Origin: Amycolatopsis endophytica | Lineage (GTDB): Bacteria > Actinomycetota > Actinomycetes > Mycobacteriales > Pseudonocardiaceae | Direction: 5' to 3' | NCBI RefSeq assembly: GCF_013410405.1 | Contig: NZ_JACCFK010000002.1 | Location: 558,001-622,000 of the forward strand | DNA length: 64,000 nt | Shown here: one piece after another, positions 8,856 to 17,121 of the stretch | Numbering within the stretch: position 1 is the stretch's first letter | Layout: each line of letters begins with the position of its first letter | Made by a program: the position numbers and the translations under genes | Notes under the pieces: generated by a model | Seen by the model: only the letters and a program-made list of their open reading frames with translations | What the model was told of the DNA's origin: nothing | The model's database searches: none

Positions 8856-10232
8856 ATGCCCGGTACCCCACTCGACCGCCCCTCCGCCCGTGACGCGCGA
8901 GGAGGCGTGCACGACCACTCGGACCGGCGCGGATTCCGCGCCACCCGCGGCGCCGCGATCGGCTTCGCGATCGACTGCTACGACATCTACCTGCCGGTGA
9001 TCACCGTCGCGCCCGCTCTCGGTTTCTTCCTCGCGCAGGACGATGCCTCCCCCGCCACGATGGGGCTGATGAGCGGTCTCATCTTCGCCGCGACCCTGAT
9101 CGGACGTCCGGTCGGCGCGGTGATCTTCGGTTCGGTGGCCGACACCCTCGGCCGCCGCCGCGCGACGCTGATCGCGATGTACGGTTGCGCGATCGGCACC
9201 GCCGTGCTGACCGTGCTGCCCGGCTACGACCACATCGGACTGGCCTCGGTGCTGCTGCTGGTATTGCTGCGCCTGGTCACCGGGGTGTTCCTCGGCGGCC
9301 AGTACACCGGTGCGGTGCCGTTGGCGATGGAAAGCAGCCCGGCCCGCAAACGCGGCCTCTACGGCGGCCTGATCACGATGGGCTTCCCGCTGGCCTTCTG
9401 CGTGGTCTCCGCGCTGACCTACCTCGTGATGAGCCTCGGCGGCGGCGCCGCCGGCAGCTTCTACCAGGTGTGGGGCTGGCGCATCCCGGTCGCGATCGGG
9501 GCGTTGCTGACCTTCGGGTTCGCCGTCTACTACGGGCGCACGGTCGACGAGTCACCCGTCTTCCGCGAAGCGCGCCAGGCGGTGCCGGGCCGCAAGCCGC
9601 GGCACCCCGCTCTGCAGCTGCTCAGCGGACAGGGCGCGAAGAGCCTGCGCCAGGTGTTCCTGATGATGACCGGCGTCTGGATCGTCTCCAACGCCACCTC
9701 CGCGTCCTTCCCCGTCACGCTGCGGGCACTGCCCGGAATCAGCAGCCAGCAGGGCACGCTCGTGATGGTCGTCGCGGAGCTCTCGCTGATCCTGGCCTAT
9801 CCGCTGACCGGGGCGCTGAGCCAGCGCGTCGGCCGCCGCCCGGTGCTCATCGTGTGCGGGGTGCTCGCCGCGACGGCCGCTCCGCTGCTCTACCTCGCGA
9901 TCGTGAGCTACACCGGTTCCTCGGTGCCGCTGCTGATCGTGCTGACGATGGCGCTGATGCTGACCTCGATCTGCTGTTTCGGGTGCACCGCGGCGTACCT
10001 GTCCGAGCGGTTCCCGACCCGGATGCGCGCCACCGGCTACGGCGTCGGCTACAGCGTCGCCGTGATCATCCCCTCGTTCTACGGCTTCTACGAATCCGGC
10101 CTGTCCGCCTTCATGACCGCCTCCCACACCACCACGGTCCTGTACGTCGTCGGCGGGATCCTGCTCGCCGTGGGCGCGGCACTGGGACCGGAGACCCGCA
10201 ACGTCGATCTCGGCCCGGAGGCGCACCGATGA
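8856..10232 (+). CDS. MFS transporter
   Basis: 458 residues with about twelve membrane segments. The loop 2-3 signature GSVADTLGRRRATLI and the mid-protein repeat LSQRVGRRPVLIV are present, together with a sugar-porter/MHS-type QYTGAVPLAMESSPARKRG segment. ATG at 8856 has ACGGAGG six bases upstream; the open frame runs further upstream but overlaps the hydrolase gene in another frame. The gene ends in ATGA shared with the aldehyde dehydrogenase. It is most likely the uptake system for the organic acid or alcohol degraded by this operon; MFS specificity cannot be read from sequence. Confidence 0.88.
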   Translation: MPGTPLDRPSARDARGGVHDHSDRRGFRATRGAAIGFAIDCYDIYLPVITVAPALGFFLAQDDASPATMGLMSGLIFAATLIGRPVGAVIFGSVADTLGRRRATLIAMYGCAIGTAVLTVLPGYDHIGLASVLLLVLLRLVTGVFLGGQYTGAVPLAMESSPARKRGLYGGLITMGFPLAFCVVSALTYLVMSLGGGAAGSFYQVWGWRIPVAIGALLTFGFAVYYGRTVDESPVFREARQAVPGRKPRHPALQLLSGQGAKSLRQVFLMMTGVWIVSNATSASFPVTLRALPGISSQQGTLVMVVAELSLILAYPLTGALSQRVGRRPVLIVCGVLAATAAPLLYLAIVSYTGSSVPLLIVLTMALMLTSICCFGCTAAYLSERFPTRMRATGYGVGYSVAVIIPSFYGFYESGLSAFMTASHTTTVLYVVGGILLAVGAALGPETRNVDLGPEAHR

Positions 10233-11713
10233 ACCCACACCCCTTCGTGCGGGAGGACCGCTTCTTCGCCGGTGGCGAATGGCTGGCCCCGGCCTCCGGC
10301 GCGCACCTCGAGTCGATCGACCCCTCCACCGAGGAAGTCTGGGCCACCGTTCCCGACGGCGACGCCACCGACGTCGGCACCGCGGTCACCGCCGCGCGGT
10401 CCGCATTGGACGGACCGTGGTCGCGGCTGGCGCCCACCCGCCGCGGGCGGTTGCTGACCGACCTCGCGGCACTGGTCGAGCGCGACGCGGCGCGGCTCGG
10501 CGAACTGGAAAGCCGGGACAACGGGAAACCCCTGCGTGACACGGTGGGCGAGGTCAAGCGGGCGGCCGAATGGCTGCGGTACTACGGCGGTGCCGCGGAC
10601 AAGATCCAGGGTGACGTGATCCCGTTCCGCGATCAGGCCCACGCCTACACCCGGCTGGAACCGGTCGGCGTGGTCGGGGCGATCACCCCGTGGAACTCCC
10701 CCATCAGCCTCTACTCGTGGAAGCTCGGGCCCGCGCTGGCGACCGGCAACACCGTCGTGCTCAAACCGGCCGAGTCGACCTCGGTGTCCGCGCTCGCGCT
10801 CGCCCGGCTGGTCGAGGAGGCCGGGATTCCCGCCGGGGTGGTCAACGTCGTGCCGGGGCGGGGCGCGACCGCGGGTGATGCGCTGACCGCGCATCCCGGC
10901 GTGGACAAGGTCTCCTTCACCGGCAGCTACGGCACCGCCCAGCGCATCATGCGCAACGCCGCCAACGGGCTCAAGCACGTCTCGTTCGAGTGCGGCGGGA
11001 AGTCCCCGCACCTGGTGTTCGCCGACGCCGATCTCGACCGGGCCGTCGCGGTCGCCACGCACAGCGCTTTCCGCTCCACCGGGCAGTCCTGTTCGTGCGG
11101 ATCCCGCCTGCTCGTGCAGCGGACCGTCTACGACGAGGTGCTCGCGGCACTGGTCGCGCGGACATCCCGCATCCGGGTCGGTCCCGCTCTTGATCCCGCC
11201 ACCCACATCGGGCCGCACACCTCGGCCGGGCAGCTGGCGAAGACACGAGCCTACATACAGCTGGGCCTCGACGAAGGCGGCCGCGTCGTCACCGGCGGCG
11301 GGCGCCCGGCCGGACTGGAACGCGGCTTCTACATCGAGCCGACGATCTTCGAGGGACTGGGCAACGGCTCCCGCCTGGCCCAGGAAGAGGTCTTCGGGCC
11401 GGTGCTCACCGTCATCCCGTTCGACACCGAGGACGAGGCCGTGGCGATCGCCAACGACACCACCTACGGCCTGGTCGGCGGGTTGTGGACCAGCGACATC
11501 GGCCGCGCCCACCGGGTCAGCGCCCGGATGCAGGCCGGGCTGGTCTCGGTCAACACCTTCCGCCCCACGCACTGGATGCTGCCCTACGGCGGTTACAAGC
11601 AGAGCGGCCTCGGCCGCGAGAACGGTTTCGACGCGCTGCGCGAGTACGTCGAGGTCAAGACCGTCGTCGTGGACTACGCCGACGAGGAACCCACCGACCC
11701 CTTCGCGCACTGA
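10229..11713 (+). CDS. NAD(P)-dependent aldehyde dehydrogenase
   Basis: 494 residues, full length for the family. Catalytic residues are visible: the general base Glu254 in FECGGKSPHLVF and the nucleophile Cys288 in STGQSCSCGSR. The cofactor-contact motif VVGAITPWNSPISLYSWK and the FTGSYGTAQRI turn are intact. It oxidises an aldehyde to a carboxylic acid. The start ATG overlaps the transporter stop (ATGA), so expression is coupled. With the alcohol dehydrogenase at the end of the run it could take a primary alcohol through an aldehyde to an acid, but the substrate is not known. Confidence 0.93.
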   Translation: MNPHPFVREDRFFAGGEWLAPASGAHLESIDPSTEEVWATVPDGDATDVGTAVTAARSALDGPWSRLAPTRRGRLLTDLAALVERDAARLGELESRDNGKPLRDTVGEVKRAAEWLRYYGGAADKIQGDVIPFRDQAHAYTRLEPVGVVGAITPWNSPISLYSWKLGPALATGNTVVLKPAESTSVSALALARLVEEAGIPAGVVNVVPGRGATAGDALTAHPGVDKVSFTGSYGTAQRIMRNAANGLKHVSFECGGKSPHLVFADADLDRAVAVATHSAFRSTGQSCSCGSRLLVQRTVYDEVLAALVARTSRIRVGPALDPATHIGPHTSAGQLAKTRAYIQLGLDEGGRVVTGGGRPAGLERGFYIEPTIFEGLGNGSRLAQEEVFGPVLTVIPFDTEDEAVAIANDTTYGLVGGLWTSDIGRAHRVSARMQAGLVSVNTFRPTHWMLPYGGYKQSGLGRENGFDALREYVEVKTVVVDYADEEPTDPFAH

Positions 11714-11733
11714 CCGTCCGGAAAGGACCCGAC

Positions 11734-13245
11734 ATGACCGACACTCCCACGACCGTGGAGACCGACGTCCTGGTGGTAGGTGGGGGCAACGCCGGCTTCA
11801 GCGCCGCCCACAGCGCCCGGGAACGCGGGGTGCGGGTGCTGCTGCTGGAACGCGCCCCCGAAAACGAGGCGGGAGGCAATTCCTTCTACACCGCCGGCGC
11901 TTACCGGCTCGCGCACGCCGGCACCGACGACCTCGCCACGATCATCGCCGAAGGTGACCCCGCGCGGCTGAGCCGCACCGTCGTCCCGCCCTACCCGGCC
12001 GAGGCGTTCACCGCCGACATGGAACGCGTCACCGAGGGCCGTAATGACGACGCCCTGACCGAGGTGCTGGTGCGGGACAGCGCCGACGCCGCGCGGTGGC
12101 TGGCGGGCAAGGGCATCCGGTGGCGCCTGATGTACGAACGGCAGGCCTACGAGGACTCGGGCATCTACACCTTTTTCGGTGGTCTCGCGCTCGGGACCGT
12201 CGGTGGTGGCAAGGGCCTGATCGCCCAGCACACCGAAGCCGCCCGCGCGAGCGGAATCGAGGTCCGCTACGCCTCACAGGTCACCGCGCTGCACCGCGCC
12301 GACGATGGCGCCGTCACCGCGGTGACCGTGGCCGGGCCGCACGGCGAGTACCGGATCAACGCCGGCGCGATCGTGCTCGCCGCGGGCGGGTTCGAAGCCA
12401 ACCCGCGGCTGCGTGCCCGTCACCTCGGTCCCGAGTGGGAGCAGGCGATGGTGCGCGGCACCCCGACCAACGACGGCCAGATCCTCGAACTGGCGCTCGG
12501 CATCGGCGCCGCGCCGCACGGGGACTACGGCACCTGTCACAGCGTCGCATGGGACGTCGGCGCCCCGCCCCGGGGCGGCGACCGGCACCTGACCAACCAG
12601 TACACGAGGCAGAGCTACCCGCTCGGCATCGTGGTCGACCGCGGCGGACGGCGGTTCGTCGACGAGGGCGCCGACTACCGCAACTACACCTACGCCAAGT
12701 ACGGCCGCGAGATCCTGCGCCGCCCGGGCGGGATCGCGTGGCAGCTCTTCGACGCCACCACCCGCCCGATGCTGCGCACCGAGGAGTACGACAGCGAGCC
12801 GATCACCACCGCCACCGCCGACACCGTCGAGGATCTCGCCGCGAAACTCGGCATCGACCCCGACGGACTGCGCCGCACCGTCGAGGAGTTCAACGCCGCC
12901 ATCGATCCGCGACCGTTCAACGCCGCGGTCAAGGACGAGCGCCGCGCCCGGGTCGATCCGCCCAAGTCGAACTGGGCGCTGGCGCTGGACACCCCGCCGT
13001 TCCACGGTTACGCGGTCAGCTGCGGCATCACGTTCACCTTCGGCGGCCTGCACATCACCACCGGCGCGCAGGTCCTGGACACCGCGGGCACACCGATCCC
13101 GGGCCTGTTCGCTGCGGGCGAGCTCGTCGGCGGGTTGTTCTCCGGAAACTACCCCGGCGGCACCGGCCTGACCTCCGGCACGGTCTTCGGGCGGCTCGCC
13201 GGAGCCGGGGCCACCGAGCGCGCGACGGTGGTGAGCGTCCGATGA
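11734..13245 (+). CDS. FAD-dependent oxidoreductase, TcuA / fumarate reductase flavoprotein family
   Basis: 503 residues. The FAD dinucleotide fold VLVVGGGNAGFSAAHSA is near the N-terminus (about residues 12-30), the second FAD contact reads LFAAGELVGGLFSGNYPGG near the C-terminus, and the succinate dehydrogenase-type substrate domain lies between (NSFYTAGAYRLAHAG, RFVDEGADYRNYTY). The closest described family is tricarballylate dehydrogenase TcuA, which forms cis-aconitate; ketosteroid dehydrogenases are a more distant option. GGAAAGGA precedes the ATG, 20 bases after the aldehyde dehydrogenase. The ATGA overlap with the next gene shows one transcript. Oxidation of a C-C single bond next to a carboxylate is the expected reaction. 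Confidence 0.82.
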   Translation: MTDTPTTVETDVLVVGGGNAGFSAAHSARERGVRVLLLERAPENEAGGNSFYTAGAYRLAHAGTDDLATIIAEGDPARLSRTVVPPYPAEAFTADMERVTEGRNDDALTEVLVRDSADAARWLAGKGIRWRLMYERQAYEDSGIYTFFGGLALGTVGGGKGLIAQHTEAARASGIEVRYASQVTALHRADDGAVTAVTVAGPHGEYRINAGAIVLAAGGFEANPRLRARHLGPEWEQAMVRGTPTNDGQILELALGIGAAPHGDYGTCHSVAWDVGAPPRGGDRHLTNQYTRQSYPLGIVVDRGGRRFVDEGADYRNYTYAKYGREILRRPGGIAWQLFDATTRPMLRTEEYDSEPITTATADTVEDLAAKLGIDPDGLRRTVEEFNAAIDPRPFNAAVKDERRARVDPPKSNWALALDTPPFHGYAVSCGITFTFGGLHITTGAQVLDTAGTPIPGLFAAGELVGGLFSGNYPGGTGLTSGTVFGRLAGAGATERATVVSVR

Positions 13246-14375
13246 CGGGCACGGACTGGCTGCCGACGCAGGCGATGGTCTTCACCGGTGTCGGCGAGGA
13301 CCTCGAACTCGCCGACGTGGAGGTGTCCGCACCGCAGCCGGGAGAGGTCCTGTTGTCGGTGGCAGCCTGCGGTGCCTGCCACAGCGACGTCCACAAGCTG
13401 CAGGGACATGGGCTGGTCCCGCCGCCGTGCGTGTTCGGGCACGAGCTCTCGGGCACCGTCGAACGGGTCGGCAGCGCCGTGCGGCACCTGCGCCCCGGCG
13501 ACCGAGTGGTGTGCTCGTTCCTGGTGCCCTGCGGGGAATGCGTCGCCTGCCGCGACGGCGCCACCGACGAATGCGGTCCCTTCCGCGCCACCATGCAGCG
13601 CACGGGAGTGCGGTTCGACGGAACCCACCGCTACCGCCGGCGCACGGGCGACCCGCTGGGCGCCTCGGGGGTGGGTGGCCTGGCGCGGCGCGTCGCGCTT
13701 CCCGCCACGGCGGTCTTTCCCCTCCCCCACGACTGGCCCAGCCGGATCTCGCTGACCGATGCCGCCGTGCTCGGCTGCGCCGGCCTGACCGCATACGGCG
13801 CCGTGCACCGGGCCGCCGGGCTGGCCGAAGGCGAGCGGGCCGTGGTCATCGGCGCGGGCGGGGTCGGCCTGTGCGTGACCGCGCTCGCCGTGCACGCCGG
13901 CGCGGCAGCGGTCGTTGCCACCGACCTCAAACCCGAGGCTCGCGAGGCCGCCATCGGCTTCGGCGCCGCCGCGGCCCTCGACGGCGGCGCCTCCGATCTC
14001 GCCGGCCGGGCGCTCGCCGCACTCGGCGGCCCACCGCAGGTCGTGTTCGACACGATCGGCACACCCGGGACCCTCGACCAGGCTCAGCAGCTCGTCGGCG
14101 TGGGCGGCCGGATCGTGGTGACCGGGCTCGGCGGCACCTCCGGCCCCGGCCGCATCCCCGACCTCACGGTGTTCGTGCGGCGCAAGATCGCGCTCATCGG
14201 CTCCTACGCCGGTGTCCCGCGGGAGGACATGCCACACCTGCTGGCGGCCGTGGGCCGGGGAGCGCTGGACCCCGCGGCGCTCGTCTCGGCTCGCTTCCCG
14301 TTCCAGCGGGCCTCCGACGCCTACGCCGCCGTGGCCGGGCACGAGATCGTCGGGAGGGCGCTGATCGAGTACTAG
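13242..14375 (+). CDS. Zinc-dependent alcohol dehydrogenase (MDR family)
   Basis: 377 residues. Catalytic zinc ligands are in ACGACHSDVHK and the FGHELSG motif; the structural zinc site is complete, PCGECVACRDGATDEC (C-x2-C-x2-C-x7-C). The Rossmann motif is VIGAGGVGLCV, followed by an acidic VVATDLK end of strand, consistent with NAD rather than NADP. Last gene of the rightward catabolic operon, starting inside the previous stop codon. Reversible oxidation of an alcohol is expected. The next 34 bases separate it from a decayed gene on the other strand, and I see no strong terminator there. Confidence 0.92.
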   Translation: MTGTDWLPTQAMVFTGVGEDLELADVEVSAPQPGEVLLSVAACGACHSDVHKLQGHGLVPPPCVFGHELSGTVERVGSAVRHLRPGDRVVCSFLVPCGECVACRDGATDECGPFRATMQRTGVRFDGTHRYRRRTGDPLGASGVGGLARRVALPATAVFPLPHDWPSRISLTDAAVLGCAGLTAYGAVHRAAGLAEGERAVVIGAGGVGLCVTALAVHAGAAAVVATDLKPEAREAAIGFGAAAALDGGASDLAGRALAALGGPPQVVFDTIGTPGTLDQAQQLVGVGGRIVVTGLGGTSGPGRIPDLTVFVRRKIALIGSYAGVPREDMPHLLAAVGRGALDPAALVSARFPFQRASDAYAAVAGHEIVGRALIEY

Positions 14376-14409
14376 CCGGGCGGGGTTTCCTCGGCGGGAG
14401 GTGAGCCGC

Positions 14410-15366
14410 TCAGAGCACGGATTCGGGGGTCTGCTCGAGCGGCTGCAGCCGGGTGATGGTGCCCAGCGCGGCGTAGGCGGGCCCGGCGAGGCGGGCGATC
14501 GGTGCCAGCCGCTCGGTCTCGATCTTGCCCTCGACCGCGAGACCGTCACGGATGTGAAAGAGGAGTACCTCCCCCACCAGGAACTCCGCGCCGGTGCGGC
14601 CGTATCGGGTGGCGGAGTGCAGGCGGCATTCGAGTGCGATCGCGGGGGCGAGCCGTGGTACGCGGATCCGTTCCGAGGCCAGGGTGGCCAGGCCCAGCAC
14701 GGCGGTTCGCAACGACGTGCCGGCACGGACCTCGGCTCCGATGAACTCTTCCAGGCGTTCCTGCGTGTCCCCGCCTTCGGCGACGTCGTCGGCCAGTGCG
14801 CGCGGGATGACGATGACCCCGTCGTCGTCACCGACGAGGACGTCGCCGGGGAACACCGCGACGGAGCCACAGCCGACGGGTACGTCCTGGTCCACGACGC
14901 GCAGGAACGCGCGGCTGACGTTCGCGGTCGCCCCGGCCGAGTAGCACGGCAGGTCCACCGCGGACACCGCGGCGAGATCACGGATGCCGGCGTCGGTGAC
15001 CAGTCACCGCGCCCCGCGCGCCCGCAGGCGTTCGACGAGGATGTCGCCGCCGGTGGTGGTCCGGGTCTCGCCGCGGCCATCGATCACCAGCACGCCCCCG
15101 GCGGGCGTCGATTCGATCACGTCGAACAGCGACAGGCCCGGCACCGGGCGCGAACCGGGCCACAGACCGTCGAGGTCTTCGCGCGAGGGGATGGTGCGCG
15201 CCGTCCACGCCGCCCCCACCATCCGGCGGCCGGGGGCGACCGGGGCGACGCCGGTGATGAACTGGTCACGCAATCCGCGGGAGAGCAGCCGGCTGGCGAT
15301 CGTCGCGGTACTGACCGAACCGAGCAGGTCCGCGGTCCGGTCGGCAACGGGTTCCCAGTCGCTCAT
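14410..15366 (-). pseudogene. RraA-family aldolase fused to a flavin-reductase tail, interrupted by in-frame TGA
   Basis: Reading from ATG 15366, the frame gives an RraA / 4-hydroxy-4-methyl-2-oxoglutarate aldolase N-terminus (LLGSVSTATIASRLL, GGVLVIDGRGETRTTT, GGDILVERLRARGAR), then TGA at 15004-15006 exactly where the family has Gly, and continues in the same frame with LVTDAGIRDLAAVSAVDLP to the family end near 14700. One G-to-T change from GGA explains the stop. From about 14700 to 14410 the frame continues into an unrelated sequence (ALECRLHSATRYG, EGKIETERLAPIARLAG) that matches the C-terminal third of flavin-reductase-like proteins. So the RraA gene lost its own stop and is joined to a flavin reductase fragment. 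Probably inactive. Confidence 0.75.
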
Positions 15367-15855
15367 CGGGCCGCCTCCAGCAGCCCCCGGGACGAGGCCG
15401 CCGCCGGCATCCGCTGCTGCCCGGCGGACGAGAGCGGCACCCGCGGGGCACGCAGGCCGCCCGATGAGACCGGCCTGCGACATCAGCCATTTGACCGCCG
15501 TCGGGTTGGTCTCGGTGAGCACGACGTCGTTGGGGTCGAGCAACCGGTAGCGCAGGTCGCGCGCTTCGTCCCAGTCGCCCTCGGTGAACGCGTCGTCCAG
15601 GTGCGCGATCTCGGCCGGCACCAGGTTCGCGGTGACGCTGATGAACCCGGCACCCCCGATGGCGAGCAGGGGGAAACACAGGGCCTCGAGTCCGGAGTAG
15701 AGCAGGAATTCCGGCCCGGATTCGCGGAGGACGAAGTTGGCCTGCGCGAAGTCCGGGCTGGCTTCCTTCATCCCGATGATGGTGGGGATCTCACGCCAGA
15801 GCCGCCCGACGGTGGCGGGCGCCAGCTCCACTCCCGTCCGGGACGGAATGTCGGC
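15363..15855 (-). pseudogene. DapA-family aldolase/synthase, C-terminal fragment with frameshift
   Basis: Codes for the C-terminal ~160 residues of a dihydrodipicolinate-synthase-family (class I aldolase) protein: IPSRTGVELAPATVGRLW, then PTIIGMKEASPDF, LLYSGLEALCFPLLAIGGAG and TNPTAVKWLMSQAGLIG. The last ~30 residues appear only after a one-base frame change, where LRAPRVPLSSAGQQRM ends in GLLEAAR and a stop at 15363-15365 that overlaps the ATG of the RraA gene. The N-terminal half, including the catalytic Tyr, is missing; upstream DNA belongs to a broken AraC gene on the other strand. It was once translationally coupled to the RraA gene. Confidence 0.75.
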
Positions 15856-15879
15856 TCCCCGCGGTCGTACCGGTTCGCA

Positions 15880-16427
15880 CCCTACGACGGCGCGGGCTTC
15901 CACGGGGTCCTGCGGGATTCGGACTGGCCGCACATGGGCACGGGCGGGACCCCGTTCAGCTCGGCCCCGGCGACGCGGTGCTCCCGCCCGCCCGCGTCGG
16001 TGACCACGACCGCCTCCGCGCGGCGCTCGATCTCCTCGCCGCCGAGACGACGACGGAACGCCCCGGCCGGGACGCGGCGGTCTCCGGTCTGCTCGATCTG
16101 CTGCTCGTCCACCTGATCCGCGCCCGGCTCGACGACCACGGACACCCGGGCTGGTCCCCGTCCTGCGGGATTCGGCCGCGGAGTCCGGCCTCTCCCGCAC
16201 CACGCTCATCCGGAAGTTCACGGGTCTGGCCGGTGAGGCCCCATGACCTACCTGACGCAGTGGCGGATGACGCTCGCCGCCCGGCTGCAGCGCGAGAGCA
16301 ACCTCGGGCTGGAAGCCGTCGCGCGGCGCCGTTCGCGTTCTCGCACGCGTTCAAGCGCGAGTTCGGCGTCGCACCCGGCCGGTATCGCGAGGACCGTGCC
16401 GTCGCGGCATCGGGGACAGTCCACTGA
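15880..16427 (+). pseudogene. AraC-family regulator remnant with several frameshifts
   Basis: Three reading frames together give an AraC protein: a cupin end (DPVQLGPGDAVLPPARVG) followed by DRLRAALDLLAAETTTERPG in one frame; LVPVLRDSAAESGLSRTTLI with RKFTGLAGEAP in a second; MTYLTQWRMTLAARLQR in a third; and FSHAFKREFGVAPGRYRED back in another. These are, in order, the ligand-domain end, the first HTH helix, the linker helix and the second HTH of the AraC domain. At least three frame changes plus a lost N-terminus make it non-functional. It borders the dapA fragment, so a deletion probably joined them. Confidence 0.7.
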
Positions 16428-16457
16428 GGTCACCCGTGCGGGATGGGCCCACGCCGG

Positions 16458-17036
16458 TCATTCGAGCGAAGCCGTGGCCGTGCGCAGTTCCCGCAGGGCG
16501 GCCAGCGCGTGGGGCGCGAGCCCTTCTTCGTCGTCGCGGTCGGCTTCGGACCACTGGGCGTAGCCCCGTTTGAACGCGAGGACGCCCAGTTCGGCCGCGA
16601 GGTGCGCGACGGGGTCGGGGACGCCGCGGGCGGCGAGGGCGGCGGTCATGGCCGCCGCCAGGCCGACATTCTTGAGGGCGTCGCGTTCCTGGAGCTCGGT
16701 ACTGGCGGCCACGGCCGCTTTCAGGCGGGGCCCGAGTTCGCGGTTCGCCGGCCCCATGGTGGCGGAGGCGCGTTCGAGACCGGCGGCGACCGCGTCGAGC
16801 GGCGTGGCGTTCGCGGGTGCCTCGGTGATCCCCTCGGCGAGCAACCGGCTCAAGGTCTCCTGACCGGCGACCAGCAGTTCACGCTTGTCGGCGAAGTGCC
16901 GGAAGAACGTGCTCTTGGTGACGCCGGCGCGATCGGCGATCTGCGCCACGGTGGTCGCGTCGTAGCCCTGTTCGGTGAACAGGTCGACGGCCGCGACGAC
17001 GAGCCGCTGCGTGGTCTCCGGTTGCCATCTGGCCAT
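16458..17036 (-). CDS. TetR/AcrR family regulator
   Basis: 192 residues from ATG 17036. HTH: FTEQGYDATTVAQIADRAGV followed by TKSTFFRHFADKRELL. The helical C-terminal domain has no recognised ligand motif. It is divergent from the NAD-binding protein gene at 17122, and the 85-bp gap contains two copies of a 21-bp sequence that is the natural operator candidate. Repression of itself and of the neighbouring oxidoreductase is the likely arrangement. A longer in-frame start at 17156 would run through the operator repeats and into the divergent gene, so I reject it. Confidence 0.92.
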   Translation of the reverse strand: MARWQPETTQRLVVAAVDLFTEQGYDATTVAQIADRAGVTKSTFFRHFADKRELLVAGQETLSRLLAEGITEAPANATPLDAVAAGLERASATMGPANRELGPRLKAAVAASTELQERDALKNVGLAAAMTAALAARGVPDPVAHLAAELGVLAFKRGYAQWSEADRDDEEGLAPHALAALRELRTATASLE

Positions 17037-17050
17037 GCGTCGATGATAAG

Positions 17051-17103
17051 TGATGAGACAAAGGTCCCGTCGGTGTGTATGGTGATGGGACAAAGGTCCC
17101 GTC
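17051..17103. promoter_or_regulatory. Twin 21-bp direct repeats, candidate TetR operators
   Basis: Copies at 17051-17071 and 17083-17103 differ at one base; the core is GACAAAGGTCCCGTC. The start-to-start distance is 32 bp, about three helical turns, which places both copies on the same face of the DNA. The second copy contains the inverted pair GGGAC-AAAG-GTCCC. They lie between the divergent TetR gene and the NAD-binding protein gene, with AAGGAG of the latter just after. Confidence 0.65.
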
Positions 17104-17121
17104 ACTGGAAGGAGAACTCTC

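Noticed and set aside
14376..14409. Terminator between the converging alcohol dehydrogenase and RraA remnant
   Set aside because: Only a four-to-five-base CCTC/GAGG pairing is possible, too weak to call.
15004..15006. TGA in the RraA gene as selenocysteine
   Set aside because: The family has Gly here, not Cys, no selenium-insertion hairpin was recognised after the codon, and neighbouring genes are decayed; a nonsense mutation is simpler.
17051..17103. Direct repeats as a tiny CRISPR array
   Set aside because: Only two copies with an 11-base spacer, no cas genes, and placement between divergent TetR and target genes; operators fit better.
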